From positions 81,655 through 145,654 of the forward strand of contig JAKOMQ010000003.1 of NCBI GenBank assembly GCA_022241605.1: DNA of 64,000 bases, read 5' to 3'. Below the pieces are notes generated by a model. That model had not been told where the DNA came from. It ran no database searches and saw only the letters and a program-made list of their open reading frames with translations. How positions within the stretch are numbered: the first letter of the stretch is position 1; every line of letters starts with the position of its first letter. Below, piece by piece: positions 25,599 through 34,218 of the stretch. The DNA comes from Aquimonas sp. GTDB taxonomy: Bacteria; Pseudomonadota; Gammaproteobacteria; Xanthomonadales; Xanthomonadaceae. The translations under genes were made by a program, and so were the position numbers.

Positions 25599-27664
25599 CA
25601 GAAGCTCGCCCGCAGGGTGGCCTGAACCACGCGCGGCTCACCGTCGATGGCCGAGCGCACGCCGCCGGCGGTGAAGTAGCGCTCGTCGAACAGGTTCTTC
25701 AGGTTCAAGCCCAGCGTGAAGCGTTCGAACCGATAGCGCGCGCCGATGTCCACCACCGTGTAGTCGGGCAGCGTTTCTCCGATGTCGTTGGCACGGCGCT
25801 CGCCCACGTAGCGAAACCCGGCCGAGACGTCCATGCGGCTTGCCCCGAACGCGGTGCCGTCCAGCGTGGCGAACATGGCTGCGGCATGGCGCGGTACGTT
25901 GATCGGCCGCAGGCCCTCGTCGCCTGCATTGCTGCCGGTGATCTCGGCATCGAGGTAGGCGTAACCGCCCTGCAGCTGCAGCGACGGCCACGGGCGGCCG
26001 GTCAGTTCCAGCTCGAATCCGTCGTGGCGCTGCTCGCCCACCAGCACGCTGAAGCCCGGGTTCGCCAGGTCGGGATTGACGATGTTGGTCTGGTCGATGC
26101 GGAACAGAGAGGCGGTAGCCTCCAGGCGCCGCTCGGACGACCGCCAGCGCAGGCCTACCTCGTGCTGCCGGCCCAGCGACGGCGGCGGGGTCTGGCCGCT
26201 GGTCAGCGGGTCGAAACCCACCTGCGGCTCGAACGACTGCGAATAGCTGTAGTAGGGCGCGAATCCGTTGGGCGCCAGGTACATCAGCGCGGCATTGACG
26301 GTCACCTCGTCGTCGTCCTGCAGGTTGCGTGGTGCACCCGGTGCGCCGGTGAGGTTCTCCGACTCGCTGAAGCGCGCCCCGGCCACGGCCACAAAACGTT
26401 CGTCGATCTTTGCGCGGTACTGCGCGTACACGCCCAGCTGCGTGAGCCGGTTGTCGGAGGCGAAGAACGGGCCCAGCGGGTCCGGGGCTGCGCCGTACAC
26501 CGGGTCGAACGGGTTGATCGGCGCCAGTCCGAACAGGTCGCCGGCATCCTCGATGGCATAGCGCTGGTAGTCCACGCCCGCCACGAACCGGTGCTCGATG
26601 TTGCCCACGTCGAACACAGCTTCCACCTGATTGTCCAGCGACAGCAGCGTTCGGTCGGCGTCGTAGAAGAAGCCGCGCCTCGTCACGCTCGTCGCGGTGG
26701 AGCCTGGGCGCGGTGCCTGCACGATAGGTCCGTCGAGCTGGAAGTCGGAGTAGCGCAGCTTCGAGCGGAAGTCGAGCGCCGGCGTCAGCCGATGGCGCAA
26801 CAGGTAGCCCAGCTGCCACTGGGTCGACTCCAGCTGCGGCAGCCCGGGCTCACCGAGGTAACGCGAGCGCGGCAGGCGCCCGTTGGGGTTGGGCCTGAGG
26901 GTTCCCTCCAGTGGCAAACCGATGGTGCGGTCGTAAGCGTCGTGCTGGTAAAGCGCAAACAGGTTCAGCTCGGTGTTGTCCGAGGGTGCCCAGGTAATCG
27001 AGGGCGCGAGGAACTGGCGCTTGGCACCGACAAAGTCCTGGACGTCGTCGCGGGTGGACACCAGCACCGGAAGACGGGCCGACCAGTGGGCGTTGGCGTC
27101 GAGTGGGCCGCCGATGTCCGCATACCCGCGCACCAGGCCGAAGCTGCCCACCTGCAGCCCGAGCTCGCGCAGGGCAGTAGCGTTGGCGAACTTGCTGCTC
27201 ATGTTCACGAGGCCGCCCGGTGCGATCTGGCCGTACAGCACCGACGCCGGGCCCTTGAGCACCTCGATGGACTCCATCCCCCACGGCTCCTGCTGCTGCA
27301 GGAAGCCCGGATCCAGACGCAATCCGTCACGGAACTGATAGCGCGACTGGGAAAATCCGCGCACGAGGAAATCATCGAAGCCCTGGCGCCCAGCCAGTTC
27401 GGCCTGAACCGACGGGGTGAAGCGGAGCGCTTCTTCCACTGACACCGCGCCCTGTCGCTCGATCTGCTCATCGACAATCACCGTGATTGCCTGAGGCGTT
27501 TCGAACAGCGCGACGCTGAACTTCGAGATCGGGTTGGAGACCACGATCTGATCGAGGGTGACCGCATCAGCGGGTGGAGGGGGCTGTCGGTCCGACTGAG
27601 CGATGGCCGCGGTTGCGGACATCAGGGAAAGAGCCAGAACGCTCAAGCAGATGCGATTGTGCAC
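25598..27664 (-). CDS. TonB-dependent siderophore-type receptor
   Basis: Outer-membrane receptor of 688 residues. A signal peptide (VHNRICLSVLALSLMSATAA..AQ) precedes a TonB box-like ITLDQIVV region. The plug domain covers about residues 45-170 (FETPQAITVIVDEQIERQGA, then SIEVLKGPASVLYGQIAPGG). The rest is a 22-strand barrel ending in VQATLRASF with a terminal aromatic, as usual. I chose the GTG at 27664, preceded by a GAGGGGG ribosome binding site; an ATG frame 28 codons upstream lacks signal-peptide logic. The first gene of a coupled operon with an ABC exporter-like complex, behind a Zur-box-like palindrome. Zinc, iron or a metallophore could be the substrate. Confidence 0.9.
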   Translation of the reverse strand: MHNRICLSVLALSLMSATAAIAQSDRQPPPPADAVTLDQIVVSNPISKFSVALFETPQAITVIVDEQIERQGAVSVEEALRFTPSVQAELAGRQGFDDFLVRGFSQSRYQFRDGLRLDPGFLQQQEPWGMESIEVLKGPASVLYGQIAPGGLVNMSSKFANATALRELGLQVGSFGLVRGYADIGGPLDANAHWSARLPVLVSTRDDVQDFVGAKRQFLAPSITWAPSDNTELNLFALYQHDAYDRTIGLPLEGTLRPNPNGRLPRSRYLGEPGLPQLESTQWQLGYLLRHRLTPALDFRSKLRYSDFQLDGPIVQAPRPGSTATSVTRRGFFYDADRTLLSLDNQVEAVFDVGNIEHRFVAGVDYQRYAIEDAGDLFGLAPINPFDPVYGAAPDPLGPFFASDNRLTQLGVYAQYRAKIDERFVAVAGARFSESENLTGAPGAPRNLQDDDEVTVNAALMYLAPNGFAPYYSYSQSFEPQVGFDPLTSGQTPPPSLGRQHEVGLRWRSSERRLEATASLFRIDQTNIVNPDLANPGFSVLVGEQRHDGFELELTGRPWPSLQLQGGYAYLDAEITGSNAGDEGLRPINVPRHAAAMFATLDGTAFGASRMDVSAGFRYVGERRANDIGETLPDYTVVDIGARYRFERFTLGLNLKNLFDERYFTAGGVRSAIDGEPRVVQATLRASF

Positions 27665-27695
27665 GGGTGACCCCCTCGGAGAATTGCCGCAAATC

Positions 27696-27713
27696 GTAAC
27701 GTAATAACGTTGC
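27696..27713 (-). promoter_or_regulatory. Zur-box-like palindrome upstream of the TonB receptor operon
   Basis: The 18 bases GTAACGTAATAACGTTGC form a near-palindrome around TAAT. As I recall them, alphaproteobacterial Zur boxes resemble GTAATGTAATAACATTAC, and 15 of 18 positions agree by eye. It ends 32 bases before the GTG start, where an operator would overlap the promoter. It also has an AT-richer setting than its surroundings. A Fur box is less likely, because GATAAT-type hexamers are missing. The assignment is tentative. Confidence 0.45.
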
Positions 27714-28168
27714 AATCCATAGCGGAGGAAACGTGCCGGAATCAACACGCTCCTGGAGCCTGGTAGGTCAGGTGTCGCAGCCCAGGCTGGACAGTTGACC
27801 GGCTGGGTGGCCTGCCTCCAGCGTTCGCTTGAGCCCCGCGCTGATTGCAGCAGGATGCCCCGCGCAGGGCCGGCTGCAACCTCGGCGCTTGCTCGTGGGA
27901 GTGGCCCGGGTGTCCGGGACGCGCTGCTGCAGACTCAGCCGCAACCGGTACTCAACCGGGCACCGATCCGATCGATGACACCGGTGCGCGAAGTCGCGAA
28001 AACGCTGGCACCCATCCGCATCCTGCTGCGTCGGTCGACCTTGGCAGGAGCACGGCATCTGCTGAAGGGCAGGCCATCCAGACCGGCTGCAGGCCCGATA
28101 TCAACAGCATTGGCAGGCAGCAATGCGCGCCGGTGAATGGTGCAGGCAGAACTCTCCGCGGCGCTGTT
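27714..28168. other. Gap between TonB receptor promoter and dacC
   Basis: About 455 bases with no credible coding frame, RNA gene or repeat. The part nearest the receptor gene should hold its promoter; the rest is high-GC sequence downstream of dacC. I see no strong intrinsic terminator for dacC. Confidence 0.4.
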
Positions 28169-29386
28169 TCAGTCCGACTCCCACCACAGCTGCATGGCGT
28201 CCCAGCTGCGGCCAAGGAAGCCCGCTTCGGGGGCGTCTTCGAGGGCGATCAAAGGTCGCTCCACCAGTGTCTCGCCGTCGAGGGAAAGCCGCAGGGTGCC
28301 GATGGCCTGGCCTTGGGTAGCCGGTGCAATCAACGGTTTCGGCAGGTCGAGCACGGCGCGGATCTGCTCGTACTTGCCGCGCGGCACCACGATCTGCAGC
28401 GGCTCCTGCAGGCCCACCGGGAGGGTGTCGCGGCTGGATTTCCAGATCCGCGGCTCGCTCAGTGCTTCGCCGCCGGCATAGAGCTGGTGCGCTTCGAAGA
28501 AGCGAAAGCCGTAGTTCAGCAGGGCCTGGCTGTCGTCGGCGCGACGGCGCTCGCTGCTGGAGCCCATCACCACCGTGATCAGGCGCATGCCCTCGCGCTG
28601 GGCCGAGGCCACCAGGCAGAAGCCGGCGGCGCGGGTGTGGCCGGTCTTGAGGCCATCGACGGTGGGGTCGCGCCAGAGCAGGGAGTTGCGATTGTGCTGG
28701 GTGATGCCGTTGATGGTCAGCTCCTTCATCGAGTGCACGGCATAGCTCTCGGGGAAGTCGCGGATCAGCGCGCGCGCCAGCACGGCGACGTCGCGGGCGG
28801 TGGTGTAGAGCTCGGGATGCGGCAGGCCGGTGGCGTTGGCATAGCTGCTGCCGGTCATGCCCAGCTTCTGCGCGTAGGCATTCATCAGGCTGGCGAAGGC
28901 TTCCTCGCTGCCGGCCACGTGCTCGGCCAGGGCGATGGAGGCATCGTTTCCGCTCTGCACGATCATTCCATGCAGAAGATCCTGCAGACGGTGGGCTGAG
29001 TTGACCGGCAGGAAGCTGGTGGAGCCATCGGTGCCGCCGCCGCCGCGGCGCCAGGCGTTTTCGGAAATCCGCACCTGATCGTCGGCGCCGACCTTGCCGG
29101 CCGCCATTTCGGCCGCGACCACGTAGGAGGTCATGACCTTGGCGATGCTGGCGGGTTCGACCCGGGCATCCACGTTGTGGCCCAGCAGGATCTGGCCGGT
29201 GCCGTGGTCCATCAGCAGCCAGGCCGTGCCTTCGACGCTGGGGGGCTGCGGCGTGGGTGTGGGCACGGCAGGCCTGGGCGCCGGCTGCGGCGTCGGCTGC
29301 GGGGTCTGTGCCAAAAGCAGGGCCGGGGCCAGGGCCGCGGCGCCGCACAGGGCGGCGGCCAGCAGGCGGGATGTGAGTCGGTTCAT
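28169..29386 (-). CDS. dacC: D-alanyl-D-alanine carboxypeptidase (PBP5/6 family)
   Basis: Low-molecular-mass penicillin-binding protein of 405 residues, which trims the terminal D-Ala from peptidoglycan stem peptides in the periplasm. A signal peptide (MNRLTSRLLAAALCGAAALA) precedes a proline-rich linker. The active-site motifs are S80-I-A-K83, S145-G-N147 and K247-T-G249. The C-terminal domain (VERPLIALEDAPEAGFLGRS) and a short amphipathic tail (DAMQLWWESD) match the membrane-associated class. GGAGAAG precedes the ATG. It follows rlpA by 53 bases, giving the usual mltB-rlpA-dacC order. dacA or dacC are both reasonable names. Confidence 0.93.
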   Translation of the reverse strand: MNRLTSRLLAAALCGAAALAPALLLAQTPQPTPQPAPRPAVPTPTPQPPSVEGTAWLLMDHGTGQILLGHNVDARVEPASIAKVMTSYVVAAEMAAGKVGADDQVRISENAWRRGGGGTDGSTSFLPVNSAHRLQDLLHGMIVQSGNDASIALAEHVAGSEEAFASLMNAYAQKLGMTGSSYANATGLPHPELYTTARDVAVLARALIRDFPESYAVHSMKELTINGITQHNRNSLLWRDPTVDGLKTGHTRAAGFCLVASAQREGMRLITVVMGSSSERRRADDSQALLNYGFRFFEAHQLYAGGEALSEPRIWKSSRDTLPVGLQEPLQIVVPRGKYEQIRAVLDLPKPLIAPATQGQAIGTLRLSLDGETLVERPLIALEDAPEAGFLGRSWDAMQLWWESD

Positions 29387-29410
29387 GCGCTTCTCCAGTT
29401 CTTTTGTCGA

Positions 29411-29432
29411 CCGCGGCGCGGAGGCGCCGCGG
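29411..29432 (-). terminator. Hairpin between rlpA and dacC
   Basis: An 8-bp perfect GC stem (CCGCGGCG and CGCCGCGG) with a 6-base loop in the 53-base gap between rlpA and dacC. No T-run follows on the minus strand, so it may reduce or protect transcripts rather than end them. Confidence 0.4.
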
Positions 29433-29439
29433 CAGTGTT

Positions 29440-30480
29440 TCAGGGCGCTACCGGTCGCGGCGTGCCCAGGCCCAGGGCCTGCACGCGTTCGACGATGCGC
29501 GGCTGGGCGTCGACGTCGATCGGGCCGATCCGTACCCGATGCACGCTGCTGGCGCCGATCTCGGCGCGCTGGATGAAAACCGGGCGGATGCCCGCCGCCT
29601 GCAGCTGCTGTTCGACCCGGCGGGCGTTGCCGCGTTCCCCGTAGCTGCCTACCTGCAGGGTCACTTCGCCAGCCTCCACCTGCATTGGTGCCGCAGCCGT
29701 GCCGCCGCCGGCGGCGGCCACCGCTTGGCGCGCCAGCGCCGGCACCTCGGCCACGCCCTGATGCATGCCGGGCGGCACGATTGCCTGCACCTCCACCGGC
29801 CCGGTGCCGCGGATGTGGATGCCGAGCTTGACCGCGGCGGCGTAGGACAGGTCGATCAGGCGGTCGGCATGGAAGGGCCCGCGGTCGTTGATCCGGACCA
29901 CGATGCTGCGGCCGTTCTCGAGGTGGGTAACCCGCGCATAGGTGGGCAAGGGCAGGGTCTTGTGCGCCGCGGTGAAGGCGTACATGTCGTAGGGCTCGAA
30001 GCTGGAGGTCGGCCGGCCGTGGAACTTGGTGCCGTACCAGCTGGCGATGCCTCGCTCGACATAGCCCTGCGCGCTGTCCATGACGTGATAGCGACGGCCA
30101 AGCACCACGTAGGGGCTGTGGTTGCCGTAACGGGCGCGCGGCTCGGCGCGCGGCACGGGTTCGGGAATACGGCTGACGTCGGGCGGCACTTCAGGGCCGC
30201 CGTCGCGAATATGCGGGGCATACAGGCCGCCGCCGGGCTCGCCGGCGGGTTCACCCTGGCTGGGCGGGCGCTGGGCCATACCGCCGGGGCGATGCGGGCC
30301 GGCGCCGCGGCGGCTGCCCTGGCCGGATTCGCTGCGACGGCTCTCGGCATGGCCGGGATCCGGTTCGGGTTTGCGCGGGCTGCCGGCACAGGCCACCAGC
30401 AGCAGCGCCGCAGACAGCATCAGAGCCCGGGCGAGGCTGCGGCGCATTGCTGCGCGCGAACCGGGTGCAGCCGCGCTCAT
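29440..30480 (-). CDS. rlpA: RlpA septal-ring lytic transglycosylase lipoprotein
   Basis: RlpA-family protein of 346 residues. The signal LMLSAALLLVAC has a lipobox with Cys31. A low-complexity Pro/Gly/Arg-rich linker of about 100 residues follows. The double-psi beta-barrel domain begins YVERGIASWYGTKFHGRPTS and contains VVRINDRGPFHADRLIDLSY, the usual catalytic-region signature. A C-terminal SPOR domain (EVTLQVGSYGERGNARRVEQ) binds denuded glycan at the septum. I chose the ATG at 30480, whose ATGA overlaps the mltB stop; the ATG at 30447 would still keep the lipobox. It cleaves naked glycan strands during division. Confidence 0.93.
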   Translation of the reverse strand: MSAAAPGSRAAMRRSLARALMLSAALLLVACAGSPRKPEPDPGHAESRRSESGQGSRRGAGPHRPGGMAQRPPSQGEPAGEPGGGLYAPHIRDGGPEVPPDVSRIPEPVPRAEPRARYGNHSPYVVLGRRYHVMDSAQGYVERGIASWYGTKFHGRPTSSFEPYDMYAFTAAHKTLPLPTYARVTHLENGRSIVVRINDRGPFHADRLIDLSYAAAVKLGIHIRGTGPVEVQAIVPPGMHQGVAEVPALARQAVAAAGGGTAAAPMQVEAGEVTLQVGSYGERGNARRVEQQLQAAGIRPVFIQRAEIGASSVHRVRIGPIDVDAQPRIVERVQALGLGTPRPVAP

Positions 30481-31484
30481 GGCGCGGCGACGGTGCCGGC
30501 CTGCGGGCGCGCCGTGGCGATCTCGCGCGAGAGCTGGTAGACGGCCAGCGAATAGAGCGGCGAGCGGTTGTAGCGCGAGATCACATAGAAATTCTGGAAG
30601 GTGATCCAGTGTTCGCGGCCCTGCGCGCCGTCGAGGTTGAGCACGGTGGCTGGCAGGTCCGCACCCAGCGCGTACTGCGGGCGATAGCCGCGCTCGCCGA
30701 GATCGGTCAGGGCATGGCTGGCCTCCAGATTGCCTGCCACGAATTCTTCGTCTCCGCCGAAGCGTGCCGGCACCGCCACCGGCTGGCCGGGACGCCAGCC
30801 GTGGACGACGAAGTAGTTGGCGATCGAGGCGGTGATGTCCGGCAGCGAGCCCCACAGATCGCGGCGGCCGTCGCCGTCGCCGTCCACTGCGTAGGCGCGG
30901 TAGGAGCTGGGCATGAACTGGCCCCAGCCCATGGCGCCGGCGTAGCTGCCGCGGGCGCCGTCGATATCGATGGATTCCTCCTCCGCCAGCTTGAGGAAGG
31001 ACATCAGCTCGGCGCGGAAGAAGGTCTCACGGCGCGGATAGAACAGCCCAAGCGTATACAGCGCATCCAGCACCCGATGGCTGCCGGTGATGCGGCCGTA
31101 GCTGGTTTCCACGCCCATGATGGCGACGATCATTTCGGCGGGCACGCCGGTGTCGGATTCGATCCGCTGCAGCAGGCTCCAGTGCTCGCGCAGAAAGGCA
31201 CGGCCGTCACGGATGCGCGCCTCGTTCATGAAGATCGGGCGGTAGTCCCGCCATGGGCGGGCCTCGGCCGGGCGGTCCATGGCGTCGACGATGCCCTGCT
31301 GGTAGCGGGCGCGGCCAAGCCAAAGCTCGACCGTTGCAGGTGCAAGGCCGTGGCGTTCAACCGCGTCGGCGACGAATTCGGCGCGGCGCTCGGGGCTGAG
31401 AGCGGGCGCGCTGGCGTGGGCGAGGGGAGCGCAAAGGCCAGCGGTGCAGAGGGCCGCGGCGGCAAGCAGGGTCGGAAAACGCAT
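30477..31484 (-). CDS. mltB: Lytic murein transglycosylase B
   Basis: Transglycosylase of 335 residues that cuts peptidoglycan glycan strands to 1,6-anhydro ends. The signal peptide is MRFPTLLAAAALCTAGLCAP..AHA. The catalytic glutamate is E126 in IMGVETSYGRITG, and the MltB-specific stretches GSYAGAMGWGQFMPSSYRAY and DGDGDGRRDLW follow. The C-terminus contains FQNFYVISRYNRSPLYSLAV, also typical. No lipobox is seen, so it is probably periplasmic and soluble (Slt35-like). I chose the ATG at 31484 because the signal peptide begins there. It leads the mltB-rlpA-dacC cell-wall operon. Confidence 0.94.
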   Translation of the reverse strand: MRFPTLLAAAALCTAGLCAPLAHASAPALSPERRAEFVADAVERHGLAPATVELWLGRARYQQGIVDAMDRPAEARPWRDYRPIFMNEARIRDGRAFLREHWSLLQRIESDTGVPAEMIVAIMGVETSYGRITGSHRVLDALYTLGLFYPRRETFFRAELMSFLKLAEEESIDIDGARGSYAGAMGWGQFMPSSYRAYAVDGDGDGRRDLWGSLPDITASIANYFVVHGWRPGQPVAVPARFGGDEEFVAGNLEASHALTDLGERGYRPQYALGADLPATVLNLDGAQGREHWITFQNFYVISRYNRSPLYSLAVYQLSREIATARPQAGTVAAP

Positions 31485-31563
31485 CGGATGGACGGCTTCA
31501 GCAGGAGGTCGCGGGCATCTTACACGCTGCCGGCGCGCGCCCCGGACGCGCTCGAAACGCCCT

Positions 31564-32157
31564 TCAGGATTCGGTCTGGAACTGCGGCAGTGCCTGCAGG
31601 ATGTGGTCGAGGCGGGCAGCCGCGGCATCCATTTCCAACAGGGCCTGACGCTCGCGCTCTTCAAAGGGCAGCAGCTCGGCCAGCCGGAAACCCACCCAGT
31701 GGGCGTCATCAAATGCGGCCTTGGGGGCACCCGCATGGGGACCGCCCACGTGTTCCAGCAGGCGCTCAAGCAGCTGCGCCAGCAGTCCGTGCTGGGGTGC
31801 CACGGGCTCCGGCGCGAAACCCAGCATCTGCTCGACCGCGCCGACGATCAGGCCGTTGTCGCGCAGGCGCGTATGCCGCATCTGGAAGCGCTGCTCGCCG
31901 ATGCAGCTGATCCCCAGCAGGCCATCCGGCAGGGTGTAGAAGTCAACGATGCGCGCAGTAGTGCCCACCGCCGCCGGCAGGGCCGGGCTGCCGGCCTCGG
32001 CTCCGGCCAGGATCAAGCTGACCCCGAACGGCTGGCCCTCGCGGCTGCACTGACGGACAAGGTCCAGGTAGCGAGGCTCGAAGATCCGCAGCCTCAGCTC
32101 GCCGCCGGGAAACAGCACGGTCTGCAGCGGGAACAGGGGCAGGTCGTTGGGCGGCAT
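31564..32157 (-). CDS. LON substrate-binding domain protein
   Basis: Stand-alone LON N-terminal (PUA-like) domain protein of 197 residues, without the ATPase or protease parts. The start LPLFPLQTVLFPGGELRLRI followed by FEPRYLDLVRQ is the family signature; VGTTARIVDFYTLPDGLLGI lies mid-domain. It is found widely as a single gene; the cellular role is unknown to me. I chose the ATG at 32157 (MPPNDLPLFP); the longer frame runs through a GGGATTCGGG-type repeat. The mltB start lies 79 bases downstream. Confidence 0.88.
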   Translation of the reverse strand: MPPNDLPLFPLQTVLFPGGELRLRIFEPRYLDLVRQCSREGQPFGVSLILAGAEAGSPALPAAVGTTARIVDFYTLPDGLLGISCIGEQRFQMRHTRLRDNGLIVGAVEQMLGFAPEPVAPQHGLLAQLLERLLEHVGGPHAGAPKAAFDDAHWVGFRLAELLPFEERERQALLEMDAAAARLDHILQALPQFQTES

Positions 32158-32165
32158 GCGTTGTG

Positions 32166-32299
32166 TCGGGATTCGGGAGTCGGGATTCGTCATGCAAGGC
32201 AGCGCGCTGTCGCAGTGTGCGAGCAAGCGGTGCGACGCCAGCGCCAAGCCTACACCCCGTCCGCAGCGAATCCCGAATCCCGGATCGCCCATCCCAGCC
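32166..32299. repeat. GGGATTCGGGATTCG inverted pair overlapping the mpl 3' end
   Basis: One cluster at 32166-32190 (GGGATTCGGGAGTCGGGATT-like) and an inverted cluster at about 32267-32299 (GAATCCCGAATCCCGGAT-like). The second cluster forms the last codons of mpl. Same family as at 5701-5801 and 6691-6724. Confidence 0.75.
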
Positions 32300-33644
32300 T
32301 CTCCACCATCCGTGAAGGCGCGCCCTCGAAGCCGCCGTTGGACATGAAGACCAGGTGGTCGCCGGGCGCAAGGCGGGCGGCGAGGACGTCGAGCAGGGCA
32401 TCGACGCTGCTCACGCAGCAGCCCTCGCCACGCAGTGCGCGGATCACCGCCTCGGCATCCCAGGGCAGCTCAGGGCGCTGCAGCAGCACCACCGCATCGG
32501 CCGCTGCCAGCGCCGGCGCGATCCCGGCGGCGTGGGCGCCCAGCCGCATGGAGTTGCTGCGCGGCTCCAGCGCGACCCACAGACGCGCGCTGCCGACCTG
32601 CGCGCGCAGGCCTTCCAGCGTGGTGCGGATGGCGGTGGGGTGGTGGGCGAAGTCGTCGTAGACGTGGATGTCGCGTGGGCTGCCGAGTTTCTGCAGGCGG
32701 CGCTTCACCGACACGAACTCTGCCAGCTGCGGCAGCAGCGGCGCCACCTCCACGCCAAAGGCATCGGCCGCAGCCAGTGCCGCCAGCGCGTTCATCACGT
32801 TGTGCCGGCCGAGCAGGCTCCACTGCACATCACCCAGACGCACGCCCCGGCAAAGCACCTCGAATGCGCTGCCGTCGGGAGCGGTCAAGCGGGCCTGCCA
32901 GTCGGCCTCGACCTCGATGCCGAAACGGGTCACCGGCGTCCAGCAGCCCATCGCCAGCACCTCGGCCAACGCCGTGTCTTCGGCGTTGACGATCAACCGG
33001 CCGCCGCCGGGCACGGTGCGCACCAGGTGGTGGAACTGGCGCTGGATGGCGGCCAGGTCCGGGAAGATGTCGGCGTGGTCGTACTCCAGATTGTTGAGCA
33101 CGGCGATCCGCGGCCGGTAGTGCACGAACTTGGAACGCTTGTCGAAAAAGGCGGTGTCGTACTCGTCGGCTTCGACCACGAAGGCCTGGCCTGCGCCCAG
33201 CTTTGCGGACACGCCAAAATTCTCCGGCACGCCGCCGATCAAAAAGCCCGGCGCCGCGCCGGCGCGCTCCAACAGGAAGGCCAGGATCGAGCTGGTGGTG
33301 GTTTTTCCGTGGGTACCGGCCACTGCCAGCACGCAGCGGCCGCGCAGTACGCGCTCGGCCAGCCACTGCGCGCCGGAGCTGTAGCCGCGGTCGGCCTCCA
33401 GCACCGCCTCCACCGCCGGGTTGCCGCGCGAGAGCGCGTTGCCCACCACGACCTGTTCGACATCGGCGCCGATGTGCTCGGGCCGATAGCCGCTGGCAAG
33501 CGCAATGCCCAAGCCCTCGAGCTGGGTGCTCATCGGCGGGTAGACGTTCTGGTCCGAGCCTTCGACAGCGTGGCCCAGTTCACGCGCGAGGGCGGCGACG
33601 CCGCCCATGAAGGTGCCGCAGATGCCGAGGATGTGGATCTTCAT
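32250..33644 (-). CDS. mpl: Mpl murein peptide ligase
   Basis: UDP-N-acetylmuramate:L-alanyl-gamma-D-glutamyl-meso-diaminopimelate ligase, 464 residues, cytoplasmic, for peptidoglycan tripeptide recycling. The N-terminus MKIHILGICGTFMGGVAALA is the Mur-ligase nucleotide-binding motif of Mpl. The ATP loop is GTHGKTT at 110-116, and LNNLEYDHADIFPDL and HHPTAIRTTLEGLR follow. The C-terminal domain contains LEPRSNSMRLGAH. The final residues (AIRDSGFAADGV) are encoded by an interspersed repeat, so the natural C-terminus seems to have been changed or extended. The ATG at 33644 was chosen; the longer frame runs into the next gene. Confidence 0.95.
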   Translation of the reverse strand: MKIHILGICGTFMGGVAALARELGHAVEGSDQNVYPPMSTQLEGLGIALASGYRPEHIGADVEQVVVGNALSRGNPAVEAVLEADRGYSSGAQWLAERVLRGRCVLAVAGTHGKTTTSSILAFLLERAGAAPGFLIGGVPENFGVSAKLGAGQAFVVEADEYDTAFFDKRSKFVHYRPRIAVLNNLEYDHADIFPDLAAIQRQFHHLVRTVPGGGRLIVNAEDTALAEVLAMGCWTPVTRFGIEVEADWQARLTAPDGSAFEVLCRGVRLGDVQWSLLGRHNVMNALAALAAADAFGVEVAPLLPQLAEFVSVKRRLQKLGSPRDIHVYDDFAHHPTAIRTTLEGLRAQVGSARLWVALEPRSNSMRLGAHAAGIAPALAAADAVVLLQRPELPWDAEAVIRALRGEGCCVSSVDALLDVLAARLAPGDHLVFMSNGGFEGAPSRMVERLGWAIRDSGFAADGV

Positions 33645-33664
33645 GGGGCTCTTGGCGGGATAAG

Positions 33665-34186
33665 TCAGGACAGCTGTCGCACCACGATCAGCTCGATCAG
33701 GAACAGGGCGAGGGTGAGGCCGATCGCCACCGGCGCCGGGCAGCCCAGCGCATGCCGCCAGATGTGGCTGTCCACCACCAGCTTCCATACGGTCATGCCC
33801 AGCAGCAGCCATACGCCGAGGGCCTGGCCGGCCGTCACGCCCTGCTCGGCCGACTCCGGGCTGAGTCCGCGCAGCAGCAGTGCCGCAGGCACCGCCAGCA
33901 GCGAGAACAGCAGGCCGGCGCCGGCAAAGGCGCTGACGGTCTGCACGTAGCGTGCGCGCAGGTCAAGCATGCCCAACAGCAGCCAGGCCGGCCCCAGCAG
34001 AAAGGCGAAGCTCAGCAGCAGGCGCAGCGGCAGGTTTTGGGGCGCCCCCAGCGTGGCCGCGGCCAGCGCCTGCACGCAAAGCAGCAGGCCCAGCAGCTGC
34101 AGCAGCCAGCGGGTCGAGTGCGGCAGGTCCTGCGGGCCCTGCCGAAGCAGGCACAGCAGGCCCAGTTGGATGAAGGAGCGGGTCAT
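33665..34186 (-). CDS. Small membrane protein downstream of adk
   Basis: Protein of 173 residues with four probable membrane segments (LLQLLGLLLCVQALAAATLG, LLLSFAFLLGPAWLLLGML, FAGAGLLFSLLAVPAALLLR and a pair near ALGVWLLLGMTVWKLVV and the C-terminus). I do not recognise the family with confidence; it resembles uncharacterised Yip1-like proteins next to adk in relatives. The ATG at 34186 gives MTRSFIQLGL; a GTG at 34216, 2 bases after the adk stop, would add 10 residues. It lies between adk and mpl on the same strand. Confidence 0.7.
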   Translation of the reverse strand: MTRSFIQLGLLCLLRQGPQDLPHSTRWLLQLLGLLLCVQALAAATLGAPQNLPLRLLLSFAFLLGPAWLLLGMLDLRARYVQTVSAFAGAGLLFSLLAVPAALLLRGLSPESAEQGVTAGQALGVWLLLGMTVWKLVVDSHIWRHALGCPAPVAIGLTLALFLIELIVVRQLS

Positions 34187-34218
34187 CTGGTGCGGGCGGC
34201 CGAAGCGCCCCGGCACGG

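Noticed and set aside
25886-27442. 518-residue plus-strand frame opposite the TonB receptor
   Set aside because: Shadow of the receptor gene; no motif.
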